DNA from: Nitrosomonas sp.
Lineage (GTDB): Bacteria; Pseudomonadota; Gammaproteobacteria; Burkholderiales; Nitrosomonadaceae
DNA length: 64,000 nucleotides
Direction of reading: 5' to 3'
Assembly (NCBI GenBank): GCA_016703745.1
Contig: JADJBK010000006.1
Span: 2,418,001-2,482,000, forward strand
The notes beneath the pieces are model-generated. The model had not been told where the DNA came from, did no database searches, and was given only the letters and a program-made list of their open reading frames with translations. The position numbers and the translations under genes are program-made. Shown piece after piece: positions 42,596-52,203 of this stretch (positions are counted from its first letter, which is position 1; each line of letters starts with the position of its first letter).

Positions 42596-44884
42596 GTGAA
42601 AAAAATTAAATCCATGCGGAAGGTAATATTTCGTCCCCGCTTGCTACTCAATGTGTCGCTATTGATTTGTCTGTTCATGATGCCATGGATGGTGTTGGCT
42701 GCGGGCCTGGGTAAACTGACCGTGGGCTCTTATCTAGGGCAACCATTTAAAGCTGAAGTGGAGCTGGTTGCGGTTAAGGAGAGTGACATTCCGGCCTTGG
42801 CAGCGAAACTGGCGTCTCCGGAGGCATTCCGACAAGCTGGGCTGAAATATCTTGATTATCATGCTGGTCTATCGATAACGGTAGCACGGCGAGTTGATGG
42901 CCGCCCCTACTTGCAGATACTTTCTTCGCAAAGTGTGAATGAGCCCTTCATTAACTTGCTGATTGAGTTGAATTCATCGGCTGGTCGTTTACTACGGGAA
43001 TATACTGTTTTGCTGGATCCGGCAGAAATGCCACTCACACCACAAGCCCCTGTTGCACAAAATGATGCGGTTAAAGTGGTAACCGAAAAATCTGAGGGAG
43101 TATCTGTCAAAGAGGCGCCAAGCGCCAAGCCGACAGCATCAAGTGTGGCGTCACCCTCTGCTCGTGACTGGAGTGAAACCAATTATGGTCCTGTAGTGCC
43201 AGGTGACAACCTGACCCGGATTGCACGGCAAATCACACCGGATGGTGTTGATCTTAACCAGATGTTGGTTGCGCTATACCGTGCCAATCGGGATGCTTTT
43301 ATTGAAAAAAACATGAATTTGCTCCGAGTGGGAGCAATTCTTCGTATTCCTGCGCAGCAGGAAATTGCTTCAATTTCACCCAAAGAAGCAGTGCGTGAAG
43401 TTAGGACGCAGACAGTCGATTGGCATGCTTATCGGCAAAGAGTGGCTGATATGGCCAGCGGGCTTACCAGTGTGCAATCACAGCAGTCAGCATCGGGAAA
43501 AATTACATCAGTTACCGATGAGAGCGATCTGGCAGAAGGTGCTGTATCCCAGGAGGTATTGCGACTTTCTAAAGGAGAGTTACTCCAAGACAAACAGCCA
43601 GCCAATGCTGAAGCTACTAAAGACTCAACTCAGCAGTATCAGCAAATGATGGAAGAAGACGCCATCGCTGAAGGACGCGCGTTGCGAGAGGCAAATGAAC
43701 GCGTTTCTCAGCTGGAACAGAATGTTAATCGGTTGCAGCGCTTAATGCAGCTTAAGGATGAAGGAATCGAGTCGACACCGCTCGAACAACTTTCTAAGCC
43801 AGTATTGCCGTCGGTTGATTCAGTTGGTGCAGAAGCACCATCAGTACCTGTAGTTGAATTGACTGATCAGGATCTGGCAAGGAACTCAGTTATGCCGGAA
43901 TTTACAATTCCGGCTCAATCAGTAACAGACCCGTTGTCTATGGCTATTTTGGAGCCCGGTCTTGCTGAGACGGATGAGTTCGCCTGGTTGGATGAACTCA
44001 TTAATTTTGTAGTTGAAAATATTATGCTGGTTGGTGGTGGGCTGGCGGCTTTGCTGGCTACCTGGCTTGGTGTTTCTATGTTTCGCCGTCGCCAGGAACA
44101 AGCGGAGATGGAAGCATACAATGACATTGACGACTATGAAGTGATTGGACTTGGAAGTGATTCGGAAGCCGTTGCTAAGCATAAAGAAGAGGCTGCTGAT
44201 CCGTCTGGTTTTTATCGGGATGCAGAAAAGGGTGAGTCTGAAGGAGTGACTCCCAACCCGGCATTCTTCTTTGGTAAGAAGCTGGATGAGAATCCGTTTA
44301 CAGAAGAAGTGGTTACAGACCAATCTTCTCAGATCAATCAGGACGATTCGACCGAAATATCGAGAATGTTTCAGGATGACATTAAAATTAATATTAATTC
44401 TGATGACAGAGAAGAGGAGGATAAGCAACTTGCTGACATTATGGTTGAGGACACACTCGATAAGTGGCGATTCCCAAATAACGAAACTCATGAAGCTGAG
44501 AATGCCGAAAAAAATATCTTTAAGGAGGATACCTTGGTTGATGAGGTTGTGACTCCTGGAGAAGATAACCAGATTGATTTTGAATCGGGTTATTCAGACT
44601 ATACGGAAAAATCTGAGAATAAACTGACCGGCCTCGGCGAGAAATTCGCTCATATTGATCTTAATCTTGGCGATGCATCCGCAGCATTACCGGCAGTCGA
44701 CGATGTGGTGGAAACAGAAAACGATCACTGGCAGGAAGTGGCAACTAAAATTGATCTGGCGAAAGCTTATCTTGAAATGGAAGACTGGGATGGTGCACGG
44801 GAAATTCTTCAGGAAGTTCTGCAGGAAGGTGATGTTGAACAACAAACGACGGCTCGAACCATGTTGTCTGAGATTGGTGGTTAA
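42596..44884 (+). CDS. fimV: FimV/HubP-family polar peptidoglycan-binding protein
   Basis: I start at GTG 42596, 7 nt after AGGGG, giving 762 residues; TTG 42572 and ATG 42614 are alternatives. A signal-like helix is followed by the FimV N-terminal domain (GLGKLTVGSYLGQPFKAEVEL), a LysM domain (YGPVVPGDNLTRIARQI...LLRVGAILRIP), a coiled coil (EANERVSQLEQNVNRLQRLMQL), one membrane helix (LVGGGLAALLATWLGVSMF), a long acidic cytoplasmic stretch and the C-terminal FimV TPR-like domain (KIDLAKAYLEMEDWDGAREILQEVL). The family organises cell poles and type IV pili. Confidence 0.92.
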   Translation: MKKIKSMRKVIFRPRLLLNVSLLICLFMMPWMVLAAGLGKLTVGSYLGQPFKAEVELVAVKESDIPALAAKLASPEAFRQAGLKYLDYHAGLSITVARRVDGRPYLQILSSQSVNEPFINLLIELNSSAGRLLREYTVLLDPAEMPLTPQAPVAQNDAVKVVTEKSEGVSVKEAPSAKPTASSVASPSARDWSETNYGPVVPGDNLTRIARQITPDGVDLNQMLVALYRANRDAFIEKNMNLLRVGAILRIPAQQEIASISPKEAVREVRTQTVDWHAYRQRVADMASGLTSVQSQQSASGKITSVTDESDLAEGAVSQEVLRLSKGELLQDKQPANAEATKDSTQQYQQMMEEDAIAEGRALREANERVSQLEQNVNRLQRLMQLKDEGIESTPLEQLSKPVLPSVDSVGAEAPSVPVVELTDQDLARNSVMPEFTIPAQSVTDPLSMAILEPGLAETDEFAWLDELINFVVENIMLVGGGLAALLATWLGVSMFRRRQEQAEMEAYNDIDDYEVIGLGSDSEAVAKHKEEAADPSGFYRDAEKGESEGVTPNPAFFFGKKLDENPFTEEVVTDQSSQINQDDSTEISRMFQDDIKININSDDREEEDKQLADIMVEDTLDKWRFPNNETHEAENAEKNIFKEDTLVDEVVTPGEDNQIDFESGYSDYTEKSENKLTGLGEKFAHIDLNLGDASAALPAVDDVVETENDHWQEVATKIDLAKAYLEMEDWDGAREILQEVLQEGDVEQQTTARTMLSEIGG

Positions 44885-45147
44885 CCTGTTGAACCGGATA
44901 GATAATTTGCTAAGATGCGATCTAGCTGGGGCTCGGATTGTTATTTTAGGTGGCTTTCCAATTGATTAGTGTTGCGTTCTTCAAGGGTTTCCGTAAATAA
45001 ACAGTTTTCATGAAGACTAAGTCCGAAAAAAGAATGTATTGTACGTATTGTGTAGATACAACGATATTTTGGGGTTGCCTTTAGTCGAGTCTTCTTATTC
45101 CGTAATCGCTATTTGGAATTAACCGCTGGCAATCATTTCTCTTCCTC

Positions 45148-45930
45148 ATGAAAATTGCTCTAGTACTGGAGTACGATGGACAGGGCTACTGTGGCTGGCA
45201 GAAACAACCCACGCATCCATCCATTCAGTCTGAACTGGAAAATGCGTTATCACTCATTGCTTGTCAGCCAATTTTTACGGTGGCCGCAGGGCGTACCGAT
45301 ACGGGTGTGCACGCCTTATATCAGGTTGTCCATTTTGAAACCAGCGCCATGCGTCCAATGACCGCCTGGGTTAGGGGGGTGAATGCACTGGTATCACCCT
45401 CACTCTCGGTGCTGTGGGCTGGCGAGGTTTGTCGCGATTTTCATGCCCGCTACAGTGCAAATGGGCGTACTTACGTTTACCGCTTATTGAATCGCCCCGT
45501 TCGTCCGGCAGTTCTGCATGGAAAAATTGGTTGGGTTCACGATCCTCTCGATCTGGATTTAATGCGGGCTGCATCGAGATGGTTGGTTGGGGAGCATGAT
45601 TTCAGTGCATTTCGTTCTGCCGAGTGTCAGGCAAGAAGTGCGGTACGTCAGCTATATAAGCTCGAGATTACGCAGCAAGGACCACTCCTGATTTTTGAGC
45701 TTTACGCCAATGCGTTTTTGCAGCACATGGTTCGCAATATTGTTGGCAGCCTCATTTATATTGGCAAGGGCCGATATCCTGTCGAGTGGATACGCATGAT
45801 TCTGGATAAACGTGATCGTGCTTTGGCGGCTCCAACTTTTTCGCCGGACGGCTTATATCTGGCGGGAGTGCATTATCCTGATATGTGGCGCTTACCCTCA
45901 ATAGAGACACTGCACACGGGCATATCGTAA
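45148..45930 (+). CDS. truA: tRNA pseudouridine(38-40) synthase TruA
   Basis: A 260-residue TruA. The catalytic Asp51 lies in AAGRTDTGVHALYQ; FHARYSANGRTYVYRLLNR and FLQHMVRNIVGSLIYIGKGR are family marks. It modifies U38-U40 in tRNA anticodon arms. The 263 nt before it hold no visible gene. It is 32 nt before trpF in the order fimV-truA-trpF found in many beta- and gammaproteobacteria. Confidence 0.96.
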   Translation: MKIALVLEYDGQGYCGWQKQPTHPSIQSELENALSLIACQPIFTVAAGRTDTGVHALYQVVHFETSAMRPMTAWVRGVNALVSPSLSVLWAGEVCRDFHARYSANGRTYVYRLLNRPVRPAVLHGKIGWVHDPLDLDLMRAASRWLVGEHDFSAFRSAECQARSAVRQLYKLEITQQGPLLIFELYANAFLQHMVRNIVGSLIYIGKGRYPVEWIRMILDKRDRALAAPTFSPDGLYLAGVHYPDMWRLPSIETLHTGIS

Positions 45931-45962
45931 TATTTGGCAAAAGAATAAGGAAGGTTCTCCCT

Positions 45963-46589
45963 ATGAATGCTCGCATAAAAATATGTGGCATCACTCGTCT
46001 GGAAGATGCGCTGGCAGCTGTGGCGTCTGGAGCAGATGCGATTGGTTTCGTTCTATGGGAGCAGAGTGCGCGTTTTATTGCTCCCGTTGATATCAGAAAA
46101 ATTGTCGAATCTTTACCGCCTTTTGTGCATGCTGTGGGTGTGTATGTCAATCCAGAAAGGGCGTGGGTGGAGGAAAGTATAACGACTGCAAATTTAAGTC
46201 TGTTGCAGTTTCATGGCGATGAATCCCCCGAATTCTGCAGTCAATTCCATTTGCCTTATATCAAGGCGTTTCGTGTCAGGGAAGGGTTGGATTTGCTACA
46301 ATGCGCACGGCGATATGCGAATGCGCGTGGACTGCTGCTGGATGCTTATCGGGCAGGTATGCCGGGCGGTACAGGCCAGGTATTCGATTGGAAACTGATT
46401 CCTGCTGCGTTATCCGTGCCTTGGGTGCTGTCGGGTGGGTTGCACCCGGAAAATATTATTGAGGCAATTCGGCAGACGCGCCCGCCGGCTGTGGATGTGT
46501 CCAGCGGAGTTGAACTGGCACCCGGTATTAAGGATATCAATAAAATTGCTGCATTTATGCAAGGAGTCAGAGCTTGTGAAAATTTATGA
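45963..46589 (+). CDS. trpF: Phosphoribosylanthranilate isomerase
   Basis: A 208-residue TIM-barrel enzyme starting MNARIKICGITRLEDA at 45963; an upstream open stretch to 45885 overlaps truA and is not family-like. Cys in KICGITR, FHGDESPEFC and the C-terminal LSGGLHPENI...VDVSSGVE are conserved. It performs the third tryptophan-specific step. The end overlaps the trpB start by 14 nt. Confidence 0.95.
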   Translation: MNARIKICGITRLEDALAAVASGADAIGFVLWEQSARFIAPVDIRKIVESLPPFVHAVGVYVNPERAWVEESITTANLSLLQFHGDESPEFCSQFHLPYIKAFRVREGLDLLQCARRYANARGLLLDAYRAGMPGGTGQVFDWKLIPAALSVPWVLSGGLHPENIIEAIRQTRPPAVDVSSGVELAPGIKDINKIAAFMQGVRACENL

Positions 46590-47775
46590 TCTACCTGATA
46601 AACATGGTCATTTTGGCCCTTACGGTGGTACGTTCGTAGCAGAGACGCTGATTACGGCACTGAACGAGCTATGCGAGCATTATGAGTTTTGTCGTAATGA
46701 TCCAGTATTTCAAGCGGAATTTTCTCAAGAACTTAAACATTACGTAGGACGTCCTAGTCCGGTATATCATGCGAAGCGCTGGTCAGATTACTTGGGTGGC
46801 GCACAAATCCTGCTAAAACGTGAGGATCTCAATCATACTGGTGCGCATAAAATTAATAATACGGTTGGTCAGGCACTTCTTGCGAGGCGTATGGGTAAAA
46901 CACGCGTTATAGCAGAAACGGGTGCTGGTCAACATGGTGTAGCAAGTGCTACGGTGGCTGCGCGTTACGGCATGGAGTGCGTGGTTTACATGGGTGCGGA
47001 AGATATTAAACGACAGGCAACCAATGTTTACCGCATGAAATTGCTGGGTGCAACGGTCATACCTGTGGAGTCAGGCTCGCGCACGCTTAAGGATGCTCTC
47101 AATGAGGCCATGCGCGACTGGGTAACCAATGTCGAAAATACCTACTATATTATCGGTACCGTAGCCGGGCCACATCCCTATCCAATGATGGTCAGAGATT
47201 TTCAGGCTGTTATCGGTCAGGAAGCCAAAATACAAATGCAGCAGGATTATGATCGTCAGCCGGATATCCTGATAGCCTGTGTTGGTGGGGGATCAAATGC
47301 AATCGGACTTTTTTATCCATTCGTTGATGACGATAGCGTGCGTATGATTGGCGTCGAGGCGGCAGGTAAAGGTATTAGTACGCACCAGCATGCCGCTACA
47401 CTGGTTACTGGCAGGCCGGGTGTGCTGCATGGTAACCGTACCTATCTGATTCAGGATGAGAATGGTCAGATAGTAGAGACTCATTCCATCTCTGCCGGGT
47501 TGGATTATCCAGGCGTTGGGCCTGAGCATTCCTGGCTCAAGGATTGTGGACGCGCCGAATATGTCGCGGTAACAGATGAGGAGGCATTGTCGGCTTTTCA
47601 TGCTCTTTGCCGTTTTGAGGGCATTATCCCCGCGCTTGAATCGAGTCATGCGCTGGCTTACGCTGCCAAGCTGGCTCCCACGCTGGATAAAGATAAATTG
47701 TTGCTGATCAATCTTTCAGGACGGGGTGATAAAGATATGGCAACTGTTGCGGAGCAATCGGGAATTGAGCTCTGA
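46576..47775 (+). CDS. trpB: Tryptophan synthase beta chain
   Basis: A 399-residue TrpB. I use GTG 46576, preceded by AAGGAG at 46561, giving MKIYDLPDKHGHFGPYGGTFV; earlier in-frame starts would run through trpF. The PLP Lys92 is in HTGAHKINN, and GGGSNAIG binds the cofactor phosphate. It condenses indole with serine. It overlaps trpF by 14 nt and is 55 nt ahead of trpA. Confidence 0.96.
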   Translation: MKIYDLPDKHGHFGPYGGTFVAETLITALNELCEHYEFCRNDPVFQAEFSQELKHYVGRPSPVYHAKRWSDYLGGAQILLKREDLNHTGAHKINNTVGQALLARRMGKTRVIAETGAGQHGVASATVAARYGMECVVYMGAEDIKRQATNVYRMKLLGATVIPVESGSRTLKDALNEAMRDWVTNVENTYYIIGTVAGPHPYPMMVRDFQAVIGQEAKIQMQQDYDRQPDILIACVGGGSNAIGLFYPFVDDDSVRMIGVEAAGKGISTHQHAATLVTGRPGVLHGNRTYLIQDENGQIVETHSISAGLDYPGVGPEHSWLKDCGRAEYVAVTDEEALSAFHALCRFEGIIPALESSHALAYAAKLAPTLDKDKLLLINLSGRGDKDMATVAEQSGIEL

Positions 47776-47830
47776 TCACGTGGTGATTATTAACTTGTCT
47801 GCTGTCTAATTTATTTCACCAGAGAATGGA

Positions 47831-48658
47831 ATGAACCGAATCGCATCAACTTTCGCAGCATTAGCGCAACAAAAGAGAAAAGCCTTGATTTCTTTTATCA
47901 CAGCTGGTGATCCTGATCCTGCTGCTACGGTGGCGCTGATGCATCAGCTGGCACAGTCTGGTGTGGATATTATCGAATTAGGTGTGCCGTTCTCGGATCC
48001 AATGGCGGATGGCCCGACTATTCAACGTTCTTCAGAGCGGGCATTAAAGCATCATGTTGGCTTGAAAGATGTGATTGCCATGGTGGCTGAGTTTCGCCAG
48101 CAGAACCAAACGGTACCGGTGGTGTTAATGGGTTACGCTAACCCTGTTGAAGCGATGGGATATGCGGTGTTTGCTAATACTGCCAGTCATGCAGGAGTTG
48201 ATGGGGTTCTGGTTGTCGATTATCCACCGGAAGAGTGTGCCGAGTGGGTGCGGCAATTAAAAAAAATGAGTATTGATCCGATTTTTTTATTGTCCCCCAC
48301 GACACCGGAGTCGCGCCTAGAGCAGGTTGCCCAGTTAGCCAGTGGCTATGTTTACTATGTTTCATTAAAAGGTGTGACGGGTGCGTCACACCTCAATTTG
48401 GATAGTGTCAGAAATAAACTTGGCCAACTTCGGTCGTATATTAGTCTTCCAATTGGAGTGGGTTTTGGTATTCGGGATGAGGCAACTGCTCACGCGGTTG
48501 CCCAATTCGCTGATGCAGTGGTGGTTGGTAGTCGCATTGTCGAAGAAATCGAACAGGCTTCCCGCGATGACCTGCTGACAGTTGTTGGCAATCTGGTTGT
48601 CTCCTTGCGCTGCGCCATTGATCGCGCGAATATTGATGATGTTGTCACGGAAAAATAA
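47831..48658 (+). CDS. trpA: Tryptophan synthase alpha chain
   Basis: A 275-residue TIM barrel. The catalytic Glu49 (DIIELGVPFSDPMADGPTIQ) and Asp60 are present, as is GVTGAS and the phosphate-binding GFGIRD. It cleaves indole-3-glycerol phosphate and channels indole to TrpB. It is directly followed by accD after 3 nt. Confidence 0.96.
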   Translation: MNRIASTFAALAQQKRKALISFITAGDPDPAATVALMHQLAQSGVDIIELGVPFSDPMADGPTIQRSSERALKHHVGLKDVIAMVAEFRQQNQTVPVVLMGYANPVEAMGYAVFANTASHAGVDGVLVVDYPPEECAEWVRQLKKMSIDPIFLLSPTTPESRLEQVAQLASGYVYYVSLKGVTGASHLNLDSVRNKLGQLRSYISLPIGVGFGIRDEATAHAVAQFADAVVVGSRIVEEIEQASRDDLLTVVGNLVVSLRCAIDRANIDDVVTEK

Positions 48659-48661
48659 GTC

Positions 48662-49531
48662 ATGAGCTGGTTCCACAGTATTATTCCACCCAAAATAAAA
48701 CGTAAGGAAAACGGCGAGAGAAAGGCTGTGCCACAAGGCTTGTGGAGCAAGTGCGCAGTTTGTGAAGCAGTGCTTTACTATACAGATCTGGTTAAAAATC
48801 TTAACGTTTGCCCGAAATGCGGGCATCACAATCGTATTGCTGCACGTGAACGGCTCGAGTTATTGCTGGATCCAGCTGATCGCAAGGAAATTGGGGCAGA
48901 TGTAATTCCGCTGGATCCGCTCAAATTCAAGGATGGTAAACGCTACACCGAGAGGTTGACGCAAGCAAGTGAATCTACTAATGAAACGGATGCTTTGGTC
49001 ACGATGCAAGGTAGCATTCTATCGGTGCCGGTCGTAACAGCTGCATTTGAATTTGGTTTCATGGGTGGATCCATGGGATCAGTAGTGGGCGAGCGTTTTG
49101 TTCGCGCCGTTGAGGTCTCGCTGAATCAGCATTCGCCTTTTATCTGCTTTAGTGCAAGCGGCGGTGCGCGGATGCAGGAGGGGCTATTTTCACTGATGCA
49201 AATGGCTAAAACCAGCGCAGCACTGGGAAAATTGACAAAAAATAAATTGCCTTTCATATCAGTGCTGACTGATCCCACAATGGGAGGCGTGTCAGCAAGT
49301 TTTGCTTTTATTGGTGATGTGGTGATTGCAGAACCAGGTGCCTTGATTGGATTTGCCGGGCCGCGCGTGATTGAACAAACCGTCAGGCAAACGTTACCCA
49401 AAGGATTTCAGCGGGCCGAATTCTTACTTGAGCACGGTGCAATTGACTTGATTGTGGATCGTCGTGAAATGCGAGAACGATTGGCCAATTTATGTAATTT
49501 GCTGCTGCGTACACCTGCGCTACGAAAATAG
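48662..49531 (+). CDS. accD: Acetyl-CoA carboxylase carboxyltransferase beta
   Basis: A 289-residue AccD with the N-terminal zinc ribbon (Cys31, Cys34, Cys50, Cys53) and the crotonase-type carboxyltransferase domain (FMGGSMGSVVGERF, FSASGGARMQEG, LTDPTMGGVSASFA). With AccA it transfers carboxyl to acetyl-CoA, the committed step of fatty acid synthesis. It begins 3 nt after trpA. Confidence 0.97.
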   Translation: MSWFHSIIPPKIKRKENGERKAVPQGLWSKCAVCEAVLYYTDLVKNLNVCPKCGHHNRIAARERLELLLDPADRKEIGADVIPLDPLKFKDGKRYTERLTQASESTNETDALVTMQGSILSVPVVTAAFEFGFMGGSMGSVVGERFVRAVEVSLNQHSPFICFSASGGARMQEGLFSLMQMAKTSAALGKLTKNKLPFISVLTDPTMGGVSASFAFIGDVVIAEPGALIGFAGPRVIEQTVRQTLPKGFQRAEFLLEHGAIDLIVDRREMRERLANLCNLLLRTPALRK

Positions 49532-49647
49532 CGATAACCAGATGCTTCGTTTTGTAATAACGCTATCCATTCCTGGATGTGTCTGTCGATAATTCAATCG
49601 GTTATGGCGCCAAATAACCTTGTTTTTGCTGCGACTATCGTTGAATC

Positions 49648-50931
49648 ATGGCAGCTAGATCGCTAGAAGACTGGCTGATTTACCTGGAGCAACTTCACCC
49701 CAAGATGATTGATATGGGATTGGGACGAGTGCAGCAGGTCAGACTGGCTGTCGGTCTTAATCCTCAATTTCCAGTCATCACGGTAGGAGGGACAAATGGA
49801 AAGGGTTCGGTCTGCGCTATGCTTGAGGCAATTCTGAGTGAAGCTGGCTATTGCGTTGGCTGTTATACGTCACCACACCTGCTGCGTTATAACGAGCGGA
49901 TACGCATTCACCGCCATGAAGTCTCCGATGACGCAATATGTTCCGCATTTTCTGCAATAGAATCAACGCGACAGATATGCCAAACTTCACTGACTTATTT
50001 CGAAGTCGGTACGCTTGCTGCCATGTGGCTTTTTGTACGGCAACCAGTAGAAGTTGCAATCCTGGAAGTGGGATTAGGAGGGCGTCTGGATGCGGTTAAC
50101 GTGTTTGATCCAGACTGCGCTGTGCTGACCAGTATTGATCTGGATCACCAGGATTACCTCGGCAACACTCGTGAGGCGATTGGTTTGGAGAAAACCGGAG
50201 TATTTCGTGAGCATAAACCGGCCGTGTGTGCCGAACCGGAAATCCCGCCCCTTGTTCGTCAACATATGGAGGCGATGGGAGCGGAGCTTTTTCTGTTGAA
50301 CAAGCATTTTAGCTATCAGTCGGAAGAGACATGCTGGCATTATCAAAGTCGTCAACGCCATGATCGTAATTTGCCGTTTCCCGCTCTGACCGGCGCTTGC
50401 CAGTTACAAAATGCCAGCGCCGTATTGGCAGCGCTGGAAGCAATCGAGATGAAACTCCCGGTCGCCCAGGACTGCGTTCGCCGGGGCCTGGAAAGAGTCA
50501 GTCTGTCAGGGAGATATCAGCGGATTGCCATCAATCCATCGGTTATACTGGACGTGGCACATAATCCTGGAGCAGCGCGACAGCTTGCTGTTAATCTGAA
50601 TGCCACGGTAATCGATGGCCTCACCATTGCAGTTGTGGCCATGCTGAAAGACAAAGATATCGTTAATACGATACGTGAATTGGCCAGTTCAGTGGATCGC
50701 TGGGTAGTCGCTGGGCTGGAAGTATCACGCGGTGCCTCAGCCAGTGAAATCCGGACTGGGCTTCAACAAGCGGGCATTGAGCATCATCGTCTAATCGGTG
50801 TCTTCCCCGATGTTTCGCTTGCCTATGCTTATGCCTGTGACTATGCCGATGAAAATGATAGAATATGCGTGTTCGGGTCGTTCCACACGGTTGGTGTTGT
50901 GCTGGGAGCATTTGGGGCTGTCAACCGTTGA
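49648..50931 (+). CDS. folC: Folylpolyglutamate/dihydrofolate synthase
   Basis: A 427-residue Mur-ligase-like enzyme. The P-loop GGTNGKGS is at residues 47-54; SPHLLRYNERIRI, EVGLGGRLDAVNVFD and the C-terminal DVAHNPGAARQLA are typical. It makes dihydrofolate and adds glutamates to folates. It lies between accD (116-nt gap) and dedD (16-nt gap), the usual order. Confidence 0.95.
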   Translation: MAARSLEDWLIYLEQLHPKMIDMGLGRVQQVRLAVGLNPQFPVITVGGTNGKGSVCAMLEAILSEAGYCVGCYTSPHLLRYNERIRIHRHEVSDDAICSAFSAIESTRQICQTSLTYFEVGTLAAMWLFVRQPVEVAILEVGLGGRLDAVNVFDPDCAVLTSIDLDHQDYLGNTREAIGLEKTGVFREHKPAVCAEPEIPPLVRQHMEAMGAELFLLNKHFSYQSEETCWHYQSRQRHDRNLPFPALTGACQLQNASAVLAALEAIEMKLPVAQDCVRRGLERVSLSGRYQRIAINPSVILDVAHNPGAARQLAVNLNATVIDGLTIAVVAMLKDKDIVNTIRELASSVDRWVVAGLEVSRGASASEIRTGLQQAGIEHHRLIGVFPDVSLAYAYACDYADENDRICVFGSFHTVGVVLGAFGAVNR

Positions 50932-50947
50932 AAAAGCGTAAATCAAT

Positions 50948-51613
50948 ATGAACAGAAATATTAGTGAAGAAGAAAATCTGCTGCGGAAGCGAGCAAGGAG
51001 ACGCTTGGTCGGCGCGATAACACTTGTTATTCTGGCAGTGGTTTTTTTGCCGATGATTCTTGATGATGAACCCAAACCGGAACAACAGGAAATCGATATT
51101 CTGATTCCACCCGAAAATTTGGTGGATGAGTCTTATCCGTGGATAACCCCGGAAAATCATGTGGCTTCAGATGATCATAAGCCTGATCTGCCGCAGGAGG
51201 GGCTGCCGTTACCTTTCAGTGATGAAATATCCGCTATGACTGCTGATAACGTGCCTGATTCCGTGAGTACGGATGGTCGGATTCCGGTTCCTGTCAGAAA
51301 ACCTGCGCGCATACTCACGGTTACACAGTCATCACCTGAGAAAAAAACTACTCCAGAGAGCGTTAGCTCGGTTAAGAATTCCGAGGGTGCGTATGTCATT
51401 CAGCTGGGTGCGTTCTCCGATCCATCCAAAGCAGGTCTGCAAAAACAGAATTTAATAGCCGGCGGAGTGAATGCCTATACGGAGACGATCAATATTGGCG
51501 GCAATGAAATGACACGTGTACGTATTGGCCCGTTTGCCACTCGTGAACTGGCAGAAATTGAGCATGACCGGCTAAAACAACTCGGCTTGAGCGGCGTTGT
51601 TACTAGTAAATAA
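50948..51613 (+). CDS. dedD: SPOR-domain cell-division protein (DedD-like)
   Basis: A 221-residue bitopic protein: short cytoplasmic N-terminus, one membrane helix (about residues 21-38), a Pro/Glu/Asp-rich linker and a C-terminal SPOR domain (YVIQLGAFSDPSKAGLQKQNLIAGG...RVRIGPFATRELAE, about 147-220). SPOR domains bind denuded peptidoglycan at the septum. It abuts cvpA with no gap, and the folC-dedD-cvpA-purF order supports the name. Confidence 0.9.
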   Translation: MNRNISEEENLLRKRARRRLVGAITLVILAVVFLPMILDDEPKPEQQEIDILIPPENLVDESYPWITPENHVASDDHKPDLPQEGLPLPFSDEISAMTADNVPDSVSTDGRIPVPVRKPARILTVTQSSPEKKTTPESVSSVKNSEGAYVIQLGAFSDPSKAGLQKQNLIAGGVNAYTETINIGGNEMTRVRIGPFATRELAEIEHDRLKQLGLSGVVTSK

Positions 51614-52111
51614 ATGACTGTTTTTGATTATTTTGTTATTGGGGTCGTCTCGATCTCTGCGCTGCTAAGTATCACTCGCGGTCTGGTTAAAGAGATTGTC
51701 TCGTTGCTGGCGTGGATTATTGCTTTTTTTGCGGCCAGTCGTTATGCCGCTGAGGTTGAACCTTTATTATCTGGTTTAATTGAGGATAACTCGCTGCGTA
51801 TGCTGGTAGCCTATGCACTCACTTTTTTCATGGTTCTGGTTATAGTGATGCTGTTATCGATGTTATTGTCCACTTTGACCAGAAGTGTTGGGTTGGGCCT
51901 GGTAGATCGGATGTTGGGGGCAATATTTGGTTTGGCGCGTGGTGTAATCATTGTGATTGCTTTAGTGTTGGCCGCTGGATTGACACCGTTGCCACAATTA
52001 CCTGTCTGGCAACAGGCTGTACTGAGTAAGCCACTTGAAATTCTGGCAACTGACATCATTCCATGGCTACCGACAAGTTTCAGAGAGCTGATTGATTTCG
52101 AAAAGAAGTAA
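51614..52111 (+). CDS. cvpA: CvpA family membrane protein
   Basis: A 165-residue protein with four hydrophobic segments, beginning MTVFDYFVIGVVSISALLSITRGLVKEIVSLLAWI and including GLVDRMLGAIFGLARGVIIV, the CvpA core. In E. coli the gene is required for colicin V production and lies ahead of purF, as here; the molecular function is unsettled. The start codon directly follows the dedD stop. Confidence 0.92.
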   Translation: MTVFDYFVIGVVSISALLSITRGLVKEIVSLLAWIIAFFAASRYAAEVEPLLSGLIEDNSLRMLVAYALTFFMVLVIVMLLSMLLSTLTRSVGLGLVDRMLGAIFGLARGVIIVIALVLAAGLTPLPQLPVWQQAVLSKPLEILATDIIPWLPTSFRELIDFEKK

Positions 52112-52203
52112 AATGTAACGATGACGGAATCTTGCAATTGGCACGGCCGTCAGTAAATGGTGGCACAATTTTCTACTGAACGACTTTTTCCGGTGAGCGC
52201 GTT

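Noticed and set aside
44885..45147. Possible small gene or RNA between fimV and truA
   Set aside because: No frame with a ribosome-binding site and no stable fold or tRNA-like motif could be seen.
46435..46575. Longer trpB with a start inside trpF
   Set aside because: The extra residues are out-of-phase trpF; GTG 46576 with AAGGAG upstream gives the normal TrpB start.
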